64,000 nt of DNA, taken from Flavobacteriales bacterium UBA7666. GTDB taxonomy: Bacteria; Bacteroidota; Bacteroidia; Flavobacteriales_D; Crocinitomicaceae. Numbering within the stretch: position 1 is the first letter of the stretch; each line of letters opens with the position of its first letter. Location: positions 226,510 through 290,509 of the forward strand of contig DLHO01000026.1 in NCBI GenBank assembly GCA_002483265.1, written 5' to 3'. Both the position numbers and the translations under genes were made by a program. The notes under the pieces are model-generated. The model worked only from the letters and a program-made list of their open reading frames with translations. It ran no database searches and had not been told where the DNA came from. Below are positions 48,341 to 57,800 of this stretch, piece after piece.

Positions 48341-50761
48341 ATGAAAACAGGACTAATCATATGTTTGCTCATTTCCCTTCAATCATTTTCTCAGGAAAAA
48401 GTGTGGGTAAAAGGCCACGTTTCTGATCAGAAGAATGAAGGTGTTGCAGATGCGGTATTGTTTATCTATTCTGCAGATTCGACGCTCTTGTCTATGGCTG
48501 TTTCAGAAAAAGACGGACTGTTTGAAGCAGATATTATTCCGATAGATTCTGTTTTTATTCGGGTAACTCATGAAAGTTTTACAGAGTTTTCGACCGCAGT
48601 TCTTCCTCTTTCAGAAGCCTCCGATTTGAACCTGGTGTTTCAGAATAAAACCAAGGAAGTAGAAGAGGTAACTGTTTCAGCCACGAAGCCTTATATCGAA
48701 CGAAAACCGGGAATGATGGTTTTGAATGTAGAACAATCCTTAAGTGCTACAGGTTCTTCTGCGTTTGAAATTCTGGAAAAGTCACCGGGAGTCAGCATCA
48801 GTTCAACGGACAACATCAGTTTGAATGGGAAAAATGGGATCATCGTGCAGATTGATGGAAAGGCACAGCCGATGTCGGGAACTGATTTGGCAAACTATTT
48901 AAGAGGAATTCCGTCATCAGCGATTGATAAAATTGAACTGATCAGCAATCCTTCTGCAAAATACGATGCTGCCGGTTCTGCTATAATCAATATCCGTCTG
49001 AAGAAAGACACACGTTTAGGAACTAACGGAACAGTGACCACTAGTTATGGACAAGGAATTTATCCAAAAGCCGGGGCGGGAATCTCCCTGAATCATCGAA
49101 ACAAGAAAGTGAATGTATTTGGCTCTTATAATTACGCTTACAGAAAAGGATTTAATCATTTGATTCTGGAACGACGCTTTTATAAGCAAGATACATTTGT
49201 AGGAGCTTACATTCAGGATAATAACTTGAAATTTCCGGTTTCCAATCACAGCGCCCGTTTTGGAATGGATTTCCAGTTAAACAAGAAAAACGCGCTTAGC
49301 TTTGTTGTTAATGGAATGAGTAATGCGTACACGATTGATGGAATTAACCGATCGGATGTGCAAACGCAGCAAGATGTGAATTCTTCCCGCTTTGTAACAA
49401 CCAATGACAGAAAGGAAAAATGGTTCAATGGTTCTGCGAACGTGAATTACAAGCATGTGATGGATTCGATGGGTTCTGAAATTACAGCCGATCTGGATTA
49501 TGCAGCTTATCAAAATCAAAATGAACAACGATTTAATACGAGTTATTATGATTTGAACGGAGTTTCGCTTCAGAATCCCTACATTCTTACGGGTGATTTA
49601 AAAGGGAAATTGGCCATTCATGCTGCAAAAGTGGATTTGCACAAAGTATTGAATGCGAAGAACTTTCTCGATGCAGGTTTGAAATCGAGCTATGTAGTTG
49701 CAGACAACGATTTGAAGTTTTATGATCGAAGTAATGGAACAGCTGTTTATGATACAACTAAAAGCAATCATTACGTCTATCAGGAAGCTATTGAAGCGGG
49801 TTATCTGACCTGGAATTACGAAGGCAAAAAATGGTCTTTTCAATTGGGAGCAAGAGCAGAATATACGCATGTGAAAGGAACTCAGAGAACCACTAATTCA
49901 GTTTCTGATACGGGTTATTTCCAAATCTTTCCAACCGCTTATTTGGGATTCAATCCAACGGAAAAGCATCATTTTGAATTGTCGATGAATCGAAGAATTG
50001 ACCGACCAAGTTATGATCAGTTGAATCCATTTAAATTTTATTTGGATCCGTCCACTTACAAAGAAGGAAATCCGTATTTGAGGCCGCAGACAACTTATAC
50101 TTTTGAATTGGGGTATTCTTTTAAAAACAACCTGTATGTCAATGCTGGGGTTGCAACAACAAAAGACAACATTACGGAAGTGATTGCACCACTGACACAA
50201 AATCAGAATGTGACAGTTCAAACCAACATCAATTTAAGTCGTGCAGATCTGATTTATGTGAATGTTTCAGCTCCTATTCAGGTTACTAAATGGTGGAACA
50301 GCGTTAATAATATCAACGCATACATTGCACTTTATTCCGGAAATATAGCACAGACGAATCTTCAAAACAGAGGTTCCGGAGTGTTAATCTTAAATACGGT
50401 GAATACGTTTACCTTAAAGAAAGACTGGTCGATTGAATGGAATGCTTCTTATCATACGCCTGAGATTTATGCTTTTGATCACATCAAGGAGATTTGGCAT
50501 ACGGGAATAGGTGTTCAAAAGAAGATTTTGCAAAGTCGGGGAGTGATCAAGTTTGCCTGGACAGATATGTTCTACACCAATTACATCCGGGCGAATGTTT
50601 CGTTTACAAACTACAAGGAATACTTTGATGTGAAACGAGATACACGTGTGGCAACGGTAAGTTTCACATACAAATTTGGAAAAACAAGTGTGGCCGGAAA
50701 CAGAAGAAGAGGAACGGGAGCAGATGATTTGAAAGGACGTGTAAATACGGGAGGAGGATAA
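48341..50761 (+). CDS. TonB-receptor-like outer-membrane barrel protein
   Basis: An 806-aa outer-membrane protein with signal peptide (ending LQSFSQ). An N-terminal carboxypeptidase-regulatory domain (residues 20-100) is followed by a TonB-plug-like domain (about 115-225; FEILEKSPGVSIS, IVQIDGKAQPMSG, AGSAIINIRLKK) and a large barrel that ends with a C-terminal Gly-rich tail. The order is that of the OMP_b-brl_3 family. There is no SusD partner, so it may carry a small ligand or a structural component. No TonB box is clear. It stands alone; the family D repeat lies upstream. Confidence 0.87.
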   Translation: MKTGLIICLLISLQSFSQEKVWVKGHVSDQKNEGVADAVLFIYSADSTLLSMAVSEKDGLFEADIIPIDSVFIRVTHESFTEFSTAVLPLSEASDLNLVFQNKTKEVEEVTVSATKPYIERKPGMMVLNVEQSLSATGSSAFEILEKSPGVSISSTDNISLNGKNGIIVQIDGKAQPMSGTDLANYLRGIPSSAIDKIELISNPSAKYDAAGSAIINIRLKKDTRLGTNGTVTTSYGQGIYPKAGAGISLNHRNKKVNVFGSYNYAYRKGFNHLILERRFYKQDTFVGAYIQDNNLKFPVSNHSARFGMDFQLNKKNALSFVVNGMSNAYTIDGINRSDVQTQQDVNSSRFVTTNDRKEKWFNGSANVNYKHVMDSMGSEITADLDYAAYQNQNEQRFNTSYYDLNGVSLQNPYILTGDLKGKLAIHAAKVDLHKVLNAKNFLDAGLKSSYVVADNDLKFYDRSNGTAVYDTTKSNHYVYQEAIEAGYLTWNYEGKKWSFQLGARAEYTHVKGTQRTTNSVSDTGYFQIFPTAYLGFNPTEKHHFELSMNRRIDRPSYDQLNPFKFYLDPSTYKEGNPYLRPQTTYTFELGYSFKNNLYVNAGVATTKDNITEVIAPLTQNQNVTVQTNINLSRADLIYVNVSAPIQVTKWWNSVNNINAYIALYSGNIAQTNLQNRGSGVLILNTVNTFTLKKDWSIEWNASYHTPEIYAFDHIKEIWHTGIGVQKKILQSRGVIKFAWTDMFYTNYIRANVSFTNYKEYFDVKRDTRVATVSFTYKFGKTSVAGNRRRGTGADDLKGRVNTGGG

Positions 50762-50766
50762 TATTT

Positions 50767-50783
50767 AATTACGAATTACGAAT
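50767..50783. repeat. Short heptamer array between convergent genes
   Basis: AATTACG twice followed by AATG, immediately after the TonB-receptor-like gene. The 7-mer is a rotation of the unit at 30378. Confidence 0.6.
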
Positions 50784-50791
50784 GATAGATT

Positions 50792-53017
50792 TTAAAATCG
50801 GATTCCCAACACCATTACATCATCCACTTGCTCATTGTCATGCTGCCATGCAAAGAATTCGTTTTTCACCAGTTCTTTCTGTTCCTCGCTCGGAAGTTGA
50901 GAAATGGAAACCAGAAATTCGTAGAATGGTTTGTATTTGTATTTTTTATCCATTGGTCCGCCAAACTGATCTGGAAAACCGTCGGTGATCAAGTACAACA
51001 TATCTCCGGGTTGAATTTCCATTGAAAAGGTCTTGAACTTCTCTGTTTTTGTGGAGTTTCCAACCGGAATTTTATCGTATTCAAGAATACTGTAATTTCC
51101 ATTGCGAATTAGAATAGGAGCATTGTTTGCAGCGGCGTAGGTAATGATATTAGAGTTGGGATTAAAGCGGATCAGAATTCCATCCATTCCATCTTGTCGT
51201 TCATATTGGAAAACGCTTTTCAAGAGCCTGCGCACTTTCTCCAAAATATCACCCGGTTTTTCGATTTTTTCGTTCATCAAAGCTTCATTTAAGAAGGAAA
51301 CATTCAATAAACTCATAAATGCTCCCGGAATTCCATGCCCGGTACTGTCACAAACGCCTAAATACAATTCTTTATTTCTTTCTGCAGCCCAATAAAAGTC
51401 TCCGCTCACAACATCTCTTGGTTGAAAGAAAACAAATGAATCGGGAACATAGCTGTTTACCATGTCTTTGGATGGAAGAATGTTCTCCTGAATTTGCTGC
51501 GCATAAGCAATAGAGTCAAACATATCCTTGCGCTTTTCAGATAAACTTCTGTTGGTTTCTGTCAGATCATCAATCAAAGTAGCAATCGTATTTTGCATAA
51601 TACGAAAACTGGTTGCCAGTTCCCCAATTTCGTCTTTTCCTTTCACGGTAATATTCGTTTCAAAATTCCCTGTACTCAGTTCTTTTGCATGATGACTTAA
51701 TTGTTGAATGGGTTTAGCGATTTGTTTGGCAATGAAAAAAGCAATCAAAGCAGAGGCGAGTAGAACGATGATGTAAGTGATGATGAGAAAATAGCGCAAT
51801 TCTGCTACTTCTGAAAAGGCTTCACTTTGATCCATTTTGGAAACAATTCCCCAGTGAACATTGTTCAGTTTCAAAGGTGAATAAGCACCTAGTGCTGGTT
51901 CTCCACGATAATCAAGTGCTTCAACAACCCCCGTTTCACCTGCAATTGCTCTTCTGGAAGATTCGGAATCAATTTGGATGTTTTTAATAGCAGATTTACT
52001 TGATTTCAGATGATCTAAATCGGTGTTTGAAATATGATGAGCATGAACTAACATACTGATTAAGCTATCTTTGTCTTCCAATAAAAACCGGCTTTGGGAA
52101 CGCATGTACATATCCGGGCCAACCAGGTAAACTTCTCCGGTTTTTCCCATATTCTGATTTCCCCAATCCCGGTTAAATGTCAGGATCTTGTCCAATTCTT
52201 CAATTCCGATTTCGGCAACCAATATCCCAACATTCAAACTGTCTTTGATCATGGGGCAGGCAATGAATGCCGTTTGCTCGTTATTGGAAGGCGGATAAGC
52301 CTCGAAATCCACAATAAACGTTTTGGGTTCTTTGAATTCGCGGACGGCATCAAATGCTTTTCGAATGCTGGTGCTTTTGAAAGGTTCTTCCAATACATTT
52401 GCTCCGATTTCCGAATGCTGATCAGTGGTGTATACAATAAACCCTGTTTTTGAATCAATGAGTATAACGTCGTGAAAACCAATTTTATTCGCAATTCTTT
52501 TGGTTCTTGAATTCAGTTTTGATTCAACGGTTCTGAAATTTTTAGTACTCGCTAATCGCGGGAAACGCTTATCCCACAATAGATTTTGGATGATGACGGC
52601 CTCTTTATTATTGGCTAATTCTTTGGAGGCAAGATCTAATGAAGCGCTGTGGTTTCCATAGTAAGATTTTACCTTCTCGTGGTAAATACTGTCTCTATTA
52701 GCTTTGTATCGATTAAATGTTTCTGTATCAAAGTCCGGAGCTTCGGAAATTTCCTGAAAAGCTTCTTTGCATTCGATGAATTTATTTACAAATGATTTGG
52801 AGGAACTCATTAATTCAGTCTGATCTCGTAATTCTTTGAAATACGATTCGACCTGCTGCTTTTTCAAGTTTCGAATAACTTCTAAACGGCTATTGGTTTT
52901 TTCTGTAATGTTTTGAGAGATTTCACGGTATACAACAAGGGAAACTGCTGCTAATGCAAGAACCAGTGAAATTAGCATTCCGAATAGTAGTTTATGCCAA
53001 ATCTTAGATGAACCCAT
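50792..53017 (-). CDS. Sensor serine phosphatase (Cache-HAMP-SpoIIE/PP2C)
   Basis: A 741-aa inner-membrane signalling protein. Helix 1 is at residues 9-30, a dCache-like periplasmic domain fills about 35-400, helix 2 is at about 405-430, then a HAMP domain, a coiled coil and a PP2C-type SpoIIE domain (about 530-740): GDFYWAAE and DSTGHGIPGAFMSLL are the metal-binding Asp motifs, AAANNAPILIRNG and DDVMVLGI the later ones. It should dephosphorylate a serine on an anti-sigma-factor antagonist in response to a ligand. No antagonist or anti-sigma gene lies nearby. Confidence 0.92.
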   Translation of the reverse strand: MGSSKIWHKLLFGMLISLVLALAAVSLVVYREISQNITEKTNSRLEVIRNLKKQQVESYFKELRDQTELMSSSKSFVNKFIECKEAFQEISEAPDFDTETFNRYKANRDSIYHEKVKSYYGNHSASLDLASKELANNKEAVIIQNLLWDKRFPRLASTKNFRTVESKLNSRTKRIANKIGFHDVILIDSKTGFIVYTTDQHSEIGANVLEEPFKSTSIRKAFDAVREFKEPKTFIVDFEAYPPSNNEQTAFIACPMIKDSLNVGILVAEIGIEELDKILTFNRDWGNQNMGKTGEVYLVGPDMYMRSQSRFLLEDKDSLISMLVHAHHISNTDLDHLKSSKSAIKNIQIDSESSRRAIAGETGVVEALDYRGEPALGAYSPLKLNNVHWGIVSKMDQSEAFSEVAELRYFLIITYIIVLLASALIAFFIAKQIAKPIQQLSHHAKELSTGNFETNITVKGKDEIGELATSFRIMQNTIATLIDDLTETNRSLSEKRKDMFDSIAYAQQIQENILPSKDMVNSYVPDSFVFFQPRDVVSGDFYWAAERNKELYLGVCDSTGHGIPGAFMSLLNVSFLNEALMNEKIEKPGDILEKVRRLLKSVFQYERQDGMDGILIRFNPNSNIITYAAANNAPILIRNGNYSILEYDKIPVGNSTKTEKFKTFSMEIQPGDMLYLITDGFPDQFGGPMDKKYKYKPFYEFLVSISQLPSEEQKELVKNEFFAWQHDNEQVDDVMVLGIRF

Positions 53018-53103
53018 TCATGAGATTTAAGAATCAGTCTAAATGTAAAGAAATTAACGGAAGAAAAAAGGCAAAATGAGTTTTTGGTTCATTCACTATC
53101 CGA

Positions 53104-53589
53104 TTAAAGATTTGATTGAATGTTTTTTCGTTGAATAAAGGCTTTTATCTCGTTCAACTGTTCCGGACTTACATCCTTTGCTGAGATTACATTTGCTACC
53201 AATTTATTCTGCCAGATTAAGATCAATCCTGCTCTTTTACGAATTCGGATAATCTCATTCCATTTAATAGTGGAAGAAAAACCTTCTTTTGAAATAGAAA
53301 CTCCCTTTTCTGAAAAATCATAAGTGGTTTCTTGTCGGATCCGAGGATTGTTTTGATAATGTCTTTTTGCATTGTTGAAAATACTAAATGCGAACAACCC
53401 TAAGAATACGAATGCCACAAAAACGAGCATGTATGCATCCTTATTTTTAAATACGATCATTGCGATCAATGCGCCTATGATTAATCCGATAACTGCCAAA
53501 AGCAGGAAAAGTACCTGAAGTCGTTTGAGTAATAAAATTCCGGTCAATTTCGCAAATTGAGATTGCGTAAGCGTTGTTTTGATCTGCAT
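53104..53589 (-). CDS. YcxB-like membrane protein
   Basis: A 161-aa protein with two membrane helices (about residues 27-48 and 52-72) followed by a cytoplasmic YcxB-like C-terminal domain: YDFSEKGVSISKEG, IKWNEIIRIRKRAG and ISAKDVSPEQLNEIKAFIQRK. YcxB-type domains occur in many bacteria and no function is known. The first ATG of the frame is at 53589; the frame extends by a TTG at 53595. A TATCTTTG box lies 3 bases before the ATG, which predicts a leaderless mRNA. Confidence 0.78.
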   Translation of the reverse strand: MQIKTTLTQSQFAKLTGILLLKRLQVLFLLLAVIGLIIGALIAMIVFKNKDAYMLVFVAFVFLGLFAFSIFNNAKRHYQNNPRIRQETTYDFSEKGVSISKEGFSSTIKWNEIIRIRKRAGLILIWQNKLVANVISAKDVSPEQLNEIKAFIQRKNIQSNL

Positions 53590-53592
53590 CCT

Positions 53593-53600
53593 CAAAGATA
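53593..53600 (-). promoter_or_regulatory. Promoter -7 box 3 bases before the YcxB-like gene
   Basis: TATCTTTG on the minus strand, with only three bases to the ATG at 53589, indicates a leaderless transcript. Confidence 0.55.
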
Positions 53601-53608
53601 ATAATTAT

Positions 53609-53640
53609 GAATTGCGAATTGCGAATTGCGAATTGCGAAT
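53609..53640. repeat. Heptamer array next to repeats C and D
   Basis: Four and a half exact units of GAATTGC. It is followed by a TTGAAC-type element (about 53643-53678) and then by a family D copy, so three repeat types lie side by side. Confidence 0.9.
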
Positions 53641-53660
53641 CCTTTGAACTTTTAAACTAT

Positions 53661-54794
53661 TTAAACTTTTTGAACTATTGGTGACTGAATGCTTGCGCAA
53701 GAGCTACAGCATAGGCGCAGCGGAGTCGAAGTCAGAACCCAGCATTCCACAAATTCGTGATCGCGCCACACGGCTTTGCGCTTTGTTTTGGAAGATGCAG
53801 CTGCTACTTTTTTGGTCGTTTTTTTTACCAAAGTAAATCGTTTCTGGTGTTTCAATTCCCATTCGATCGGGTGAACAAAGTTCGGGTCCATCAATCCCGC
53901 CAAATTTGAAAACAGCAATACAACTTGTCCTTCCGGATTCAAGTGTTTATGCGCTTCTTCAAAGAATCTAGGAAAAAGATCTTTATCGTAATAAATTGCC
54001 AGATCAATTCCTGAAACTTCTTTCGGAAGCGGAATCCACGGTGGATTGAATGCTATCACGTCTGATTTCACTTCAGATCCTGCAAATAAATCCCCGAGAT
54101 AAAGGTTAACAGAATGAGAATGATTTTCTTTCAATATTCCAATCAGCGCATTCGGATTAATATCAGAAGCATGAACTCCTTTAAAACCAAATTGATGGAG
54201 TAGTTTACTTAAAATTCCACTTCCAATCCCAACATCAAAAGCATTGTCTTTTTTACCGGGATAATTTTTGAGGTAATTGACGAATAATTCAATGTGCTCG
54301 AAACGGGTTGGGAAGTACGTTCCATAAAAAGGATGAAGCGTTTGTTTCAATCCCGGAATTCGAATTCCCTTCTGGTACCATTGCCACGAACTGTTTAATC
54401 CCTGAACATCCGTAAAAGGAAGAAAGAAATCCGGAAGTTCCGGATACAGGATTTTGATCCAGCCAATTTCAGGAGCTTTTCGTACATGTAATTGATGGTC
54501 GGAAATTTCAATGAGTAATAATTGAGCTGCTGAACGGAAGGTATCGCGGTAATTTCGCTGCGACTGAAACGTGTCGCTAGTTGATTTTTTTGAAAGCTGT
54601 TTTTTTAATGCTTCCAGCACAGCAACGCCGCTGCTGAACTGATCTGCAATCAATACATGATTTCCTTCCAGTAAAGCCTCAACGGCATATTTGGGATCAA
54701 TGTTTTTGGAATATTCCAGAACAGGAATATCTTCTACAAGCGGTTTGGGACGATTAATCGTTAAGTCATCTGAATTTTCAATCAATCGTCCCAT
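53661..54794 (-). CDS. N5-glutamine/N6-adenine-type methyltransferase with repeat-derived C-terminus
   Basis: A 377-aa protein whose C-terminal half is a class I methyltransferase: motif I DVGIGSGILSKLL (about residues 200-212), acidic loop SDINPNAL and the catalytic NPPW of the HemK/RlmG-type group that modifies glutamine side chains or exocyclic amino groups. The N-terminal 190 residues resemble an inactive partner domain. The last 22 residues (from TPLRLC to the stop) are encoded by a family D repeat copy (53681-53733) and by the TTGAAC-type element beside it, so this end is probably not ancestral. The family's normal end would be near the WVLTS strand. Confidence 0.83.
   Translation of the reverse strand: MGRLIENSDDLTINRPKPLVEDIPVLEYSKNIDPKYAVEALLEGNHVLIADQFSSGVAVLEALKKQLSKKSTSDTFQSQRNYRDTFRSAAQLLLIEISDHQLHVRKAPEIGWIKILYPELPDFFLPFTDVQGLNSSWQWYQKGIRIPGLKQTLHPFYGTYFPTRFEHIELFVNYLKNYPGKKDNAFDVGIGSGILSKLLHQFGFKGVHASDINPNALIGILKENHSHSVNLYLGDLFAGSEVKSDVIAFNPPWIPLPKEVSGIDLAIYYDKDLFPRFFEEAHKHLNPEGQVVLLFSNLAGLMDPNFVHPIEWELKHQKRFTLVKKTTKKVAAASSKTKRKAVWRDHEFVECWVLTSTPLRLCCSSCASIQSPIVQKV
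53681..53733. repeat. Family D repeat, copy 3, with a nested insert
   Basis: The 21-base family D unit is split: GGTGACTG at 53681 and AGCGGAGTCGAAG at 53721-53733 flank 31 extra bases. The insert has TGCGC/GCGCA ends and a core that resembles the unit at 15432-15452. The whole copy lies within the 3' end of the methyltransferase frame. Confidence 0.8.
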
Positions 54795-54812
54795 TTTTTA
54801 AGATTAAAGAAT

Positions 54813-57800
54813 CTAATTTCTTACAATTATAAATTCTGAGTTCCCATTGTCAGAAGCAATTCGCACAAAGTAAGTACCTTTTTCGAAAGGAGTCAAATCA
54901 AGCTCGAATTTTTCAATTCCAATGACAGATGACTGAAGAATTTCCCTTCCGTCGTTTGAATAAACTGAAATATTAGCTGAGTCAATGAATTTCCCGAATT
55001 TAATTAGAGTGGAGCTTTTTGTTGGGTTAGGTGAAATCGAAATTTGATTGTCTAATTCATCGATACCAAGGTCTGCGAACAAATAACAGGCAGAGGTGTC
55101 ACCGCATCCGTTTTTAGTGACTATTGCTGCATAATTCCCATTAACTGAAGGAGTAAATGTGATTCCTGTTTGTCCCGGAATAATTGAGAAATTAGTGCTG
55201 CAATTGACCCATTGGTAAGTCGCTGAAGGATCTTGAGCAATCAGTTGATTTCCAATTCGTACAACTACTTGATTGACTATTGTGACGCTAATATTTATTG
55301 TTACAGTACTATCGCATCCTTGCATATTCTGTAATGTAAACTCCACAATAGAATCATGTTGGATATTGCTTACAATCGTTCCATTCGGGAGGTCTACATC
55401 TTCTCCTTTACATGCATTTACGGATATGTTGGTTTGGTTTAACGGATAGACAAAAATATGGAATCTGTTTATACTATCCATTCCGTTTATAGTAGCAAGT
55501 GTATCTTCATAAATCGTTGTCGCAGTGAGATTACCCAATTGCACTCCATTCGGGAGCGTATAATATTCATTATAACAGATCGAATCATAATTATGTATCA
55601 GATAATGAGGTGAAAACTCAATACCCTGATTCAATTTAATTTTAAGCTGGGTTCCGTCTTGTGGAAAGCCAGTGTATAATATAGGAAAACCGAAATCCAG
55701 GGACTGATTTACTGAATTAAACGAACTAAAGGATTTATTCAGTAGGAAATAACCATCATCCAGTTTAATAAGGTTAGGATAGCTTTTGGAACTCATGTAT
55801 AGTCCGTTGACCAGATTAGCAGGGCCATTGAGGTAAACAGCCAGAATATCACCGTTAAGAGCATATTTGTTTACAAAATAATTACCTGGGCTTGGAATGA
55901 CAGATACAGCTTGGTTATTTTCCCCGAGGAATTCATGATAAATTCCACTACTTATATTTTGTGTGGCTCCTACAGTATATAATGTGTCACCATCCAAAAG
56001 AATATCGAGTCCTGTACCCGCATAACTGGATACATTACCCGATAACCATTGAGTCATTCCATCAGGACTGATTTTTACTAAAAAGTACTGACCGCCATAG
56101 AAAAGCGATTGACTATTGTCTGAGTTGATAATAGTTTGCGGGAAATGGGGGATGTCAACTGTGAAATTATTCTGGCCAGTAGCATATAGATTCCCAGATG
56201 CATCAGCAATAAGTTCATGAATTTCAGTGCGGTCTGAAAAGGAATTTTGTCGTGTATATCCCTGTACTTTCCAAAGGTAATTTCCATTGGTATCAAACTT
56301 GGTGATAAACATTTTTCCACCATAATTCCCGAAAAGATTAACAAGCCTGACTGTATCTCCTGTAGTGAGTTCATGGATCACTCCATCACCCTCATGGCTT
56401 CCCCATAGATACATATTGTTTAAACTATCAAATACTACCTGTGGTGATGTATGAAGATTTGTAGCAAATTCTTCGAACATGAAATCAGATAATTTGACTC
56501 CGTCGTTACTGAATTTCACAATTTTATACATGTCGAGAACTTCGAAATTGAGACTTTCGGAAAGTGAAATGGTGTCGTCAAGAGAACCATTCAATAGAAG
56601 TGCATTTTGCGCCACTGGTATATAAACTGAACTTGGTACAAAGGCTATCGTTACGTATACATCGTCATTATAATCGTGATTCACGTTCAAAAAAGATCCC
56701 TGATTTAAGTGCATGGATCTACTCCAAATTGTTCTTCCCAAAGAGTCTGTTTTAAGAAGAAAACTGCAATTGGCAAGTAATGTATCACCTTTGTTATCAA
56801 TCAGCCCCGAGGAAGGATTGTTCGCAGTAATAAAAAGATTTCCTTGAGAATCTTCAATGATATCTGTTACCACATCATATCCGAAATTTGATTGATTGAT
56901 GGTTTTTGTTTTAATACACCATTTTAGGATCCCAAAATCATCATATTTGGCAACATATTGACCAAGTCCGGGTAAGCTTACAGAGTCTCCTACTCTTGAG
57001 TTTACTTGTCGGTGAAGGTAATTGCCGATTACCACATAACCTCCAGATCTTGATTTGATGGTTTTGATAATGTCTTCTCCATAGGTGGTGCTATTGTTAT
57101 ATGAGGAAAACCGGGAGTTTAATAACAACCAAGAAGTATCCGTTGCGAAAGGTTGATAGATAAATGGCCCCCGAACACTCATAGTATCGTAACAGTTGTT
57201 ATCCGTACCGGCAATCAGTGTAATTACAGAGGAACCAATACCTGCAAACGAATTAACCAGATTCGGGCTGGTAGAATTTGAAAGGGCAGGATTATTTGTG
57301 AACTGCCATTCAAAATTGGTCGCATTCAATGCCTTCTGATAAAATCGAACATCCTCATTTACTTCGGCATTGATGATATCAAAGTGAATTCTTGAAACCG
57401 GTTTTTCAACTTCAATAGCAATCTGATTTGTGAAATCGTTGAAGCAAGTTGCGGTTGAACTATTTGCCCTGATGTAATAAATCCCTGATTGGTTTAAAAT
57501 ATCCGTTTGGAAATTTAGTATTCCTCCGGTACTATTGGAAGAGTTTCCATAATTTAAGGTGTCTCCGATTTTGTGAAGTGAATAATAAATGTCATTTTCT
57601 GTATTTGAAAGTGTAATATCCAAAGTCTCTTGTTTACACAAAATAGTATCTGCTATTGCTGTCAGCAAATCAATTTGTGGGGGAGAGTTAATAGAAATCG
57701 TTTTTATAATTGTTTTCGAATAACTTCCGTTGGAAACTACCAATTTGAGCTCATATGTTCCTATAGTGGTAAACGTATAATTGAACCCAGAACAACTGGA

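Noticed and set aside
53609..53640. Possible CRISPR array
   Set aside because: The units are only 7 bases and directly abutting, without spacers; no cas gene is near.
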